From Zhengitettix transpicula (Eukaryota > Arthropoda > Insecta > Orthoptera > Tetrigidae): DNA of 64,000 bases. Below are positions 11,601 through 23,175 of the stretch, in pieces. A program made the position numbers and the translations under genes. Location: positions 92,291,532 to 92,355,531 of the forward strand of contig CM073591.1 of NCBI GenBank assembly GCA_037074705.1, written 5' to 3'. Within the stretch, counting starts at the first letter, position 1; each line of letters starts with the position of its first letter. Under the pieces are notes generated by a model. That model ran no database searches and was not told the origin of the DNA. It saw only the letters and a list, made by a program, of their open reading frames with translations.

Positions 11601-14600
11601 AATGCTAGTAGCTAAGTTCAAGTTTAGCCCCATTGACAAGTGATATTGATGAGGAGGGGAAAATTATAAAATATTTGAAATAATAAAGAGATTAGTATTG
11701 AATTAATTCCTTTTCTGAAGTTATTTAATATTGCAATAAATAAATACTTTTGAGTTTTCTCAACTAACCAGTGCAGTTGTGATGCTCTCTATTTCTCTAG
11801 GTTTGTCTTAGCATCTGAAGAAAGGGACAAGGATCCCAGAAACATTGTGTGGTATTTATATGATCACTTTTCTGTCTCTGTCTGTATTTGATGGCGTTTC
11901 TTATTATCATTCTGAAAAGTGTTTTTGATTATAGTGAAATTTGAATGAGATCTTACAGAATTAGTTGGTGATGTTATGACAGCTTTGTGCCTAAGGCTAC
12001 TCAGTAACTTTATCTCTTGAATTATAATAAAAAAATATTTTTTATATATATATATGTAAAATTATTTATATGTATATTATGACTATTTAAGATGAATTAT
12101 GAATAAACAACAACCGCCTTTTGAAGTCAGAAAAAAATATTTAATAGGGGGGAATTTCTATAAAATATATTTTTTCTGGCTTCAAAAGGCTGTTGTCTAT
12201 TTATCATTTAATATTAATTGTGAAAATTAAATATATTAATTAGAAATTCATTGTAATTCATATTGATTTTATCTTTCAGATAATTCCGATAAAAGTCTTC
12301 TCCAAATGTTAGGACTGACATTTGATAACTTGTCTTCTGAAGCACAGGAAACAATTAATGATATTGTTTCATATCAGCAAGTAAGTACTGTTGTAATAGT
12401 ATTCAGTTTGAATTTAATAATTCTTTTTATAAACTTGTCATGCTCTAGACTTTCATTATTTCTAAATAAATAAGTTGAATACTACTGAACTATTCACTCT
12501 AAACATTAGAAAGCCAATTGGATCTAACTTATTATCAATGCATAAAACATATATTGTTTTACAAGAGTATCAAGGTATATTAAGTTACTTTTATCTTCAA
12601 AATTTTCAACAAGCTATTATTTTGTTTTCATGTACATATTTTATACGTATGCACTATTTCACCTACAGGCAGCACACATCTTACCTCTGAGAAAGAAGGA
12701 TTGGGCATCCAAAAGTTTTAATTTCCTGTATTTTGACATGAAAACACCAGTCATTTCACCCCCTCTCCTCCTTTGGCCCCCTCCATTTCACCCCCTTATT
12801 CACCTCCCCCCCTCCAAACATTTGAAGAATTTTCTCTTGTCCAACAATATGTATTCTTATATATCCTCTGTGTGGGTGTCGAACATGAGATATTCAAGGA
12901 TAAATAGAAATGTAACCAGAGTTTTTAGTTTAATGTATGTTATTCATAGTATGGCAATTTCCAAGCCATCTTTATTTGAGTAATTTCAGCAATTATTATG
13001 CTACTGGTGATATTTTTATTTTTACACATCACTCCAACTTTCTGTGAGATACCAATTAGTTGCAATGTATTGTAATCGCCTACCCGCTCCCTCGGATCCT
13101 TATAATGGACAAAAGCCGAAAAGATTTATTTTAAATTATACAAACGACAATCGTCTCATTAATTAACATTCGCGATCCACACCAGATAAATGATTTGCCA
13201 GGACTCGTGAGAACTTGAGTCGAGCATGAGACTCTCAATAACTGTATCTCAGGGGTCCTGGCTTTGATCAATTATGTAAGGAAGGATTCACTTAATGAAA
13301 ACAAAATATAAACATCAAATTCGATTTAATGTACAAAATGGGGTTAATACAAATACTCGGCACGACTCCTCAATCGCTAAATGTTGCTCTTTCATACACT
13401 CTTATTCCCACAACTCTTAATTCGCACTACTTTCACTCGATGTAGGGAAATTTTCTTACTGTGCTGCGACGCGTTGTTTTCCGACGACGTCCAGGTTCAG
13501 GTGCATGGCCGGTCGTCTGACCAAATCCTCGCACGCAGAGAAGCTGCTAAAACACATAGGCGTGACGGCCTACACGTGCTCCGCAATTCAAGGTTCTCCT
13601 CCAAGAACCTCCTCACCAAAATGTCTTACGCGTCCTTCCCTTACAGTTCACCAAGAACCGACGACGCCCGCTCTCCTGCCTTCCAGGACGCGACCCGTCT
13701 CCACCACACTACTCCGGTCAAAGACGCCGGCTCTGCTTGCCGACGAGCAGAATGTTGGGTAACAAGTGTCCCGTCTCCTAGCCCACAGCTTCTCCTTCGT
13801 CGTCCAGGACCCGCCACAGCTGTGACCAGCCACGGTCACCTTTGTCCGAGCACATTCACCCCTACGGTCAGACAATGACCTGACAAGGCGTCTCTCGCAA
13901 ACCCACTTCCTGTCGCCGTAAACTTGGTCCCAATGACCGGCCGTGTGAAAAATTTTATCTCCATCATTCCCATGCCAAGACAACTAGTATTAATGTTTAA
14001 AATCACTTATTACAGTATACCCCACTGAATTCTTCCTTTTGCTTGTGCCATATCAATGTATGCGCTATGACAAAATATCAATTTATTGTACAAGTTCTTT
14101 TTTAGGACCATGATCTTCATAACATGGGTGCATCAACAATTTTACTTGATAAAGTTGAAAGATCTGTAGAATATGTGCAGTTAAGTAGAACCAAAGAAAT
14201 CTTAGAAAGGGAGTTTTTAAGGCTATCAAAAGCAGTGTCATCAATACAGAAGAGAACTGAAGAACTTAATAGGTATAGTTACTTTTAATTCACCCTTTTC
14301 AAATTAACCATTTATTAAATATATTATTTCACACTAAATGTTATTGTTTTATTATGGTTTAAGATCATAAGTATTGTCATGAAAAATACAAATCTTACAT
14401 AAAGAATGTTAAGCCATTTTATAACAGTAGGTTATTACACGTATTGTTTACTTCCATTTTTACAGTCTTTGTATCTAGCTTGATTATTTTTTCATTCTTC
14501 TCTATGTTGGTTGACTGCTATGTCCATTTAGCTTCCAATGTATTCTTAACCCTTTAGTGCATGATTTTCTTGTATTTTTTAAACTAAATTTTTAAGATAT

Positions 14601-15757
14601 ATTTTTGTGAATACAATATGGAAAAAATATCAAACATGACCAAAATCAATTTGTCTTATGATGTTCTACATATTCAACATAAATTTAATTAGGTCTGGTT
14701 TATCAATAATTCACATTATTTGGATAATTATTATTTTAGTGTAATTAGTATACCTATAGGACCGTGCTTAAATATTCTTTCGTGAAAAAAAATGCAGAAA
14801 ATAAATATTCTGAAGTTGTCTGGTGGGAATTCCTGACCTTACCTTATCTATTGCATTTTAATAATTTTGATCACTCATTATTTCATTAATGACAGTTTCA
14901 TAACTACATAATTGTATTGGCAATCTTATATTTTTTTGTACCAGCTGCTGTTATTTCAGATTTAATCCTTTATGAATTTCTAATACTACTGAACAATAGT
15001 TATTCCTTCAACTTATTCCTCTTTTCACTACTTACATTTTGAGTACAATTATTTAATTTATTGTTGAAGTTACAGATCTATTTGTTAAACATGGGGTGCA
15101 GTAGTTGCTATAAGTTTTAATTGTATATATTTGAATATTGTTCATTATGCAAATTTGATTCTTTTAAATGTAATGAACAAACATTGATTATTTTTGGTAA
15201 CTATGTTATATATATAACACTTCAGGAAAACGTGTAGAGTTAAAATTAATAACACATTTTATTGCCTATCCAAAAGAAATGATATATAAACACATTTAGA
15301 TAGGAAAGAGAGACAGTGAAATCGACTTACCTGAAATCAATAGTTGGTCCAGTCAGGCTGAGGAGAAGAGAATATTACAAATTTTTTATGGCCTGAACTG
15401 AACCCCCTCCGTGAAATAGAAGGTCTGAACTGCATGCTAGCAATGAACACCAACACAGGCTAATTCTTTTACTCCTCAAATCTCATTCCCTCCACTAGGT
15501 TGAAGCTGTAAGACTTTTCAATTTGAAACTATCTCAAGTGATGGTGCGTGGTCACAATTTGTCTTATTGAACCTCCAACTGATCATCAAACACATCTAAA
15601 ACCACCTGGAAATGCTTTAAATTCAACGTTCTCATCCTACACACTGACTGTTCAAATATTTTCCCAACTACATGGCTATTATCTTATATTTGAACAATTT
15701 TAAAACTTATATTATTACCGACATTGGTGTATATAACTATATGTGTGTGTGTGTGTG

Positions 15758-15827
<70 letters not shown>

Positions 15828-18800
15828 AATGATCAATTAATTCCTTTTTAATTTGCCCCACGTGTGGTACCCATTTATGTAATAATCAAAAAAGTGAACG
15901 TTTAAATATAAAGATTGTTTTACTTTTACAAACAAACAATTTTATTTAGCAATACTTGAAACAATTATACAATTTTAAAAACATCTCAATCTCTCAAAAG
16001 TCTTAACTGGGTTTGATAACGGCAGAACAATTAAACGTAATCAAAGAACACAAAATTTAGATTTAATTTAACAAGAAATATTTATTCGTCTAGACATAGA
16101 CGAAATTAATTATCGACGAACTTATACTACAAGATGGTTTTTAAATTTAAACAGTTTATTTTATCAACACTAAAGAACGATATCTGACATTATCTTTTAA
16201 GTCGGTTTACAAAAATCATTTTACTGTTCTCTTGCTACTTACAGCTGCCCAGGATACTTTCACCTTTCGAACACAGTGGTGGGGTTTCACAGATTCTATT
16301 AAAATTCACTGATTCTACTAAATACTGTTGGTTTGAAAAATAAAGTTTGTGGTATCTCGACGACTTTACTCTGCTTGGCTTCGACGACAACTGGTTTACT
16401 GTAAATTTAACAAGTCCTCTCTCCTATGCTTTGGCTGCGACTTTAAACTGCAATCTTTCGACGATGACTCTTCTTAAACAATGTCTCTCTTACTCACATC
16501 CACCAGCTTCGGTGAGTGCTGAACAACTACTGCACTTAAACAATGTCTCTCTTATTCCCATCCTCCAGCTTCGGTGAGCGCTGAACACATCCTCCAGCCT
16601 CGGTGAGCGCTGAACACATCCTCCAGCCTCGGTGATCGCAGCACAACTCCTTCGCTTAAACGATGTCTCTCTTAATCACATCCTCCAGCCTCGGTGATCA
16701 CAGCACAACTCCCCTCAAAAGCTTATCTCCTCCCTTATATATGCCCTGTCTCCTACTTTTCCAGTGTTCGAAAACTTCGTCGCAAATGCCAGTTGACAGA
16801 TTCTTCCATTATCCCAAGATTTATATTATGCAGATGCAGTTCCGTAGTCAACAAATGGCTAACTTCTCCGTCATGTCAAGCCGACAATCGAGACAGGACC
16901 CGCAATTACTTTGGACTTGTCTTTTCCATCCCCACACACACGTGCACGGTTTCTCAAGACCCAGCCGTCCCCAGAACAAAGAAAGACTAAAACCTAAATA
17001 AACACGTTACCAAATACCCCTCCAACATTCCAGACTATTAATCAGAAACAATGCCTCACTCAACAGGGATTAATATATATATATTGTAATAAAAAGGCGT
17101 CTAAATAAAAGATTATACTTGAACAATTAAACAAATTTATCAACAATTTTAAATACACAATAATATTTGGGATCTCAGGGTCTTAAACTGGGTTTGATAA
17201 ATGGGTGAATTTATACAATCAAATTACATTTGACTTTATATTGGAAGTTAATGCGTCTCGTGTTATCGATAATTAAATAATTAAAAATTAAAGAACGATC
17301 TGACTTTTATCTTTTAAAAGTGGTTTACAATATGATTTTAAAGTTTTCTACTTACGGCCGCCCAGGTCTCATTTTAGGTTTTTCGTGCACAAGATTTGGG
17401 GATATCACTGATTCTAATACTCACAGATTCTAAATGTTAACAAATTCTAATTGGCGTAGTTTGTTAGTTGGTCTAACAAACATTAGTAGGTTCTCGATGC
17501 TTTGCTGCAAGCTGGATTTGCAGATCTCGTAGCTTTAGTTGGAAATGTACTTCATTTGGGTTTGTCTATGGTTCTCCAGGTTGAATTTACGCTCGGCCAC
17601 CAATTACGACGTTAATTTCACTCTCTCCTTCCCTACTGATGATTGCCTTACTTTTTAGTACTTTAAAGCATGTTTGTGACTGGACCACATTCTTTCGTTC
17701 TGAGACTATAAAACTTTTTCGACTGTTCTATTTGCCGTCTGCTGCCCAACTGCACAGCTTTCAAACTCTTCGCTGTCCGCTGCCCGACTCTATTACTTTT
17801 GTACAAAAACTTTGCTGGTCCTTATGCCTCGCCGTTCATTGCCTGACTCTTGATTGCTTTCGAACTGTTCGCTGTCCGCTGCCCAACTGAACTTCCTTGT
17901 CTCGTAGATTTTGAGAGCGTAAAATTCTCGGCCGATTGACAACAATACATTCTTTGCGTTGCCGCCTTGTTGCGGCGTCCGCTCTATCCACTAATAATGA
18001 GTCCTCTACAATCCAACTTTCCAATTAGAACAATGAATTAATTACCAATTACTACAATGAATTAATTACCAATTACTACAATATATATTTATATAGAAAG
18101 GAGCCTAGTACCGAACTGGGCGACAGTCTTATTAGATGATCCAATGTGACTTCATCAGCAAATTAAAGTTACTTACATTGATTGTATATATATTAGACTA
18201 GCTGGGTGCCCGGCGTTGCCCGAGATGTCATTTATCTATAACCATCCATAAGACTCCAATTTTGGTTACTTTTGCGCTATTTTTATGTAAAGCACATCGA
18301 ACCCTATCCCTAAATGTGCTCACCTCCCATGCCGAAGGGGGATGAAGTCATTGACTAAATATATCGGCCGTTTTTACATGTTTTTACATGTTAGAAGATG
18401 ACCACCCCCACAAATATGCGATAATGAAAAAGAATGTATTCCACGCAAAAATCGGCCGATTACATTGTCTGAAAATTTATTCCCCCGCCCAACACCTCCA
18501 AAACCTGTCGCGTTTCCCAGGTTGTCACAATTAGATTCAGCGACATTCATATTCTCGGTATTGATTCGAATCTCGGTTGTTTTTGCGGGATTTTATTTAA
18601 CGTACCTCCACCCCACCCCTAAGCTTGCTCCCCTCACAGGGGTTAAATTATACACAAACAACATCGGTATAAATACTATCAAAGTAATTAACCCCAGGAA
18701 ATAATTATCACAAATATCGAACGTTTAACATGTTTGAAATTTTTCACCCCCAACCACTCCCGCTTCGGGGACTTAAACGGTCAAGTTTAATGTCATAATT

Positions 18801-21800
18801 AAACTCAGTGACAATCCTGATAGTTTCTGGTTTATTTTTATCTAATGCTACTTCCGCGCCAACCCTTAAGGGTGCACCCTTCCGAGTCCGAAAGGGGTTG
18901 AAATTATACACAGAGAACATGTAGGGAAATTTTATTAATCTAATTCATCCCGAAATATATTTAATTGACGCAAAAAACAGTCGGTCAACTCATCCCAACC
19001 CAGCCGATACCCGCGCGTTGTCCAGATTGTCATAAATAAATTAGGCGACATCCATTACCTTCGATTTGACTCGAATCTCGGTTGTTTTCCCGTTATTTTC
19101 AAGGAAATTAATTAAACTCAGTGACAATTCCGATAGTTTCTGGTTTCTTTTTATGTAATGCTACTTCAGGCCCACCCTTAAGGGTGCACCCTTATGAGTC
19201 CGAAAGGGGTTAAATTATACACAGAGAACATCTAGGGAAATTTTAATAATCTAATTCATCCCGAAATATATTTAATCGACGCAAAAAACAGCCGGTCAAC
19301 TCATCCCAACCCAGCCGATACCCGCGCGTTGTCCAGATTGTCATAAATAAATTCAGCGACATCCATTACCCTTGATTTGACTCGAATCTCGGTTGTTTTC
19401 CCGTTATTTTCAAGGAAATCCACTCCACCCCCACCCCTATCATGCCTACAAACAACATCGGTAGAAATACTATCAAAGTGAATGGTCCCGGCATTTATTT
19501 ATTCCACGCTAATATCGATGATTTAACATGTTAGAAAATTTCCATCCCATTCACTACCGCCCCTTGGGGCTAAAAGGCCAATTTGATGCTATAATTGAAC
19601 TGGGCGACATCCATAACCTCGGATTTGACTCCAATCTCGGTTGTATTCGCGTTATTTTATTGCAGCGTTCCTCCACCCAACACCTAAAAGTGCTCTACTG
19701 ATAAGTCCGAAAGGGGTTTAAGTTATAATCTGTGTAAATGTAGAGAAATCTCATTGATCCGGAAAAATATTGATTCACATGTTTGACAATTTCCACTCCC
19801 GACCACGCCCGTCCCTGGGAGGTTAATTGCTAGTTTATAGCATAATTAAACTCAGCGTTATCCATAACTTTGCTTTTGACTCCAGTCTCATTTGTATTCG
19901 AGTTAGTTTTTTGTAATATTCCTCCACCCCCACCCCTACAATTCTCCTTTCCCATGCCGTAAAATGTACATTGGTACAAACACTATTAATCACTTTTACC
20001 CGGAAAATATTTATGTGACTGTGTTAGCATGTATGAAGAATTTGATCCACCGGAATAGATTTGTATTCTCCACCCCAAACGCTAGGAGGGCTCTTTCCCC
20101 AGGGTGTAGAGGTGGAAAATTATATTAAGATATCATCAGTGGAAACACTATAAATATCTTTATCCGACTGAAATATCGACTGTTTTAGCATGTTCAAATA
20201 TTTCCACCCCCGTCCACCCCCGCTTCTGGGGGTGGTTGCGCGTCTCATCTCGACAGTGTTTGTTTCCTGGTCGCAAAGAACACGTGCACGAAATTTGGTG
20301 AAATTTTAACCACCGGTATAGATTTGTATTCTCCACCCCAAACGCTAGGGGTGCTCTTTCCCCAGGGTGTAAAGGTTAAAAATTATATTAAGATATCATC
20401 CGTGGAAACACTATAAATATATTTGACCCCTAAAAATTATTATCCGACTAAAATATCGGCTGTTTTAGCATGTTTAAATATTTCATCCCCCGTGCAACCC
20501 CGCTTCTGGGGGTGGTAGACATGTCTCACCCCGACAGTGTTTGTTTCCTGGTCGTAAAGATAGGAGGGCTCTTTCCCCAGGGTGTAGAGGTTGAAAATTA
20601 TATTAAGATATCATCAGTGGAAACACTATAAATATCTTTATCCGACTGAAATATCGACTGTTTTAGCATGTTCAAATATTTCCACCCCCGTCCACCCCCG
20701 CTTCTGGGGGTGGTTGCGCGTCTCATCCCGACAGTGTTTGTTTCCTGGTCGCAAAGAACACGTGCACGAAATTTGGTGAAATTTTAACCACCGGTATAGA
20801 TTTGTATTCTCCACCCCAAACGCTAGGGGTGCTCTTTCCCCAGGGTGTAAAGGTTAAAAATTATATTAAGATATCATCAGTGGAAACACTATAAATATAT
20901 TTGACCCCTAAAAATTATTATCCGACTCAAATATCGGCTGTTTTAGCATGTTTAAATATTTCATCCCCCGTGCAACCCCGCTTCTGGGGGTGGTAGACAT
21001 GTCTCACCCCAACAGTGTTTGTTTCCTGGTCGTAAAGAACACTTGTACAAAATTTGGTGAAATTTGCTCTACCGGTGTAGATTTGTATAACGAACATACA
21101 AACATACATACAATCTTTTTTATTTATAAGATATAAAAACTTTTTAAAAGAGTATAAAAAGCAATGGTTCTGAAACACTTTTATTTTTGATTAAACGTCG
21201 TTATTAATGGAAACAACATCGGTTAAAATAGTATGAACAACACCACCCCTAAATCTGCTACTTTCCCGTGGTGGAAAGGGTTGAATTTTTACTCATATCA
21301 CATCGGTAGAAACACTATACCCATAAACACATAACATTTTGGCAGTTTTAGAAAAATATACAATTCTTACCCCCAGCCCTAAGCAAGCTCACCACTAATG
21401 TCTAAAGGGATTTATATTTTCAACAACATCCGTTGAAATAGTATTCACGTAATTCTCCTCCAAGAACGCGCAAGAACTGACTATTTATCTTCCCTTCCAA
21501 CCCCCACCCTTTCGGGTTAAATGGGCAATTAAAAATATTTATCCGAAGTAAACTCACTGGCATCCATAACCTTCGATTTGACTCCAAACTCGGTTGTATT
21601 CGCGTTATTTTTCTGTAAAGCAACTCCACCCCAAACCCTAAGGGTGCCCTTTTCCCAGGGCGTAGGAGATGAATATTATATTCAGATAACATCGGTAGAA
21701 ACACAATCAATATCTATGACCCCGAAAATATTTATCCAAATCTAATACCTGCTGTTTTAGCATGTTAAAGTATTTCAACCCCCGTCCACCCCCGCTTCTG

Positions 21801-23111
21801 GGGTTGGTAGACGCGTCTCACCCCGACAGTGTTGTTTTCCTGGTCGCAAAGAACCCGTGTACGAAATTTGGTGAAATTTGCTCCAGCGGTGTAGATTGGT
21901 ATTCTCCACCCCAAATGCTAGGGGTGCTCTTTCCAAAGGGTGTAGAGGTAGAAAATTATATTCAGATATCATCAGTGGAAAGACTATAAATATCTTTGAC
22001 CCCTAAAAATATTTATCCGACTGAAATATCGACTGTTTTAGCATGTTCAAATATTTCCACCCCCGTCCACCCCCGCTTCTGGGGGTGGTAGGCGCGTCTC
22101 ACCCCGACAGTGTTGTTTTCTTGGTCGCAAAGAACACGTGTACGAAATTTGGTGAAATACACAGTTGAACTTAGCGAATAAATCATATTTCTCACTACTA
22201 CCAGCTTTCAAACTAAGAACAACACGTAGAAAAACAAAATTGAGGATATATAAAACCATGATTAGGTGAATACTATATTATGGAAGTGAGGGCTGGACAC
22301 TAAACAAGAAAGATTAACATCTTTGAAAGAAAGATACTAAGAAGAATTTGGTGCCCAAAAAATGAAAATGGCATATGGAGACATATATATAATAAGGAAA
22401 TACGTGATCTATATAAAGAACCAAGCATCACAACAGCTATTAGGTTAAAGAGAATGGGATGGATAGGACAATTGCAACGCATGGGAAAGGAAAGTATTCC
22501 TTTCAAGGCATTATACAATGACATGGGAGGTAAAAGAAAGGCAGGAAAACCAAGGAACAGATGCATAGATGAAGTAGAGAAGGACATAAAAAGCGTGATG
22601 GATTTGAGGAACTGGAGGAAAATAGCTACACATAGCGAAGTTTGGAAGAAGCTACTACTGGAGGTCGAGGCCATAGAAATGGAAGAATATCTTTGGGTTT
22701 GCTTTTAGTGTTGTTTGTCTTTGTTTTAGTTTAGTTGTCAATGGCGATGGCATAGCATGCCTTGCTGTATATTCAAATCAACTGATCCTGATTGAGGAAA
22801 ATTTAATAATAATTGTGAGTTTATTACAGTATGAATGATCACTATAAGAACCCTTCATATGCCATGACCTTCCCTGGAGAGAGAAAGTAAGTGGCCTGGT
22901 GGTGTGTTTATTGTTTATGGGTTACTGCTAGCCATGCGGCAGTCAAAATTGCACATTCCGCAGCCAGCCAGTGTACGAAATGGTGTAACACTCCTTCCTG
23001 AAAAGGGAGGCTGAGAGCCTCCGGAAATTTGAAGAACTACAACCCTGTACTTCACTTTCAGTTAAGCTTTCTCTCTTTCCTTTCTATACCAATATTGAAA
23101 TTACACACACA

Positions 23112-23175
<64 letters not shown>

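Larger units (their letters stand above)
18197..22165. repeat. Head/tail repeat with large internal tandem array
   Basis: Begins with the head ACTAGCTGGGTGCCCGGCG and reaches a tail at about 21090-21134 (ACATACAAACATACATACA, then TTTTTTATTTATAAGATATA). Between them are many diverged units of roughly 200-310 bp that carry the same words in order: CCACCCC, AGGGTG, CCCTTTCCCAGGG, a TTATAT/TTAAAT stretch, CATCGGTAGAAACACTAT, TTTATCCGA, TTTAGCATGTT and CTTCTGGGGGTGG. Further units without a new head continue to about 22165. A 593-bp copy with the same head and tail lies at 50163-50755, and inverted head-containing copies lie at 27178-27736 and 51588-52144. The class is not identified. No credible protein is encoded; short frames are shadows of the periodic repeats. 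Confidence 0.75.

Noticed and set aside
13381..13983. Overlapping open frames of 165, 111 and 85 codons.
   Set aside because: All lie inside a solo LTR, occur on both strands of the same GC-richer stretch and resemble no protein.
16347..17001. Three overlapping + strand frames.
   Set aside because: They arise from a minisatellite inside an LTR-like element.
19190..19215. GAGTCCGAAAGGGG words in the tandem array (also 18880 and 19697) that look like a hammerhead stem II with GAAA loop.
   Set aside because: The expected CTGATGA box is CTTATGA, CTTCCGA or CTGATAA, the stem would have mismatches and no GAAA follows it. Chance resemblance within a repeat.
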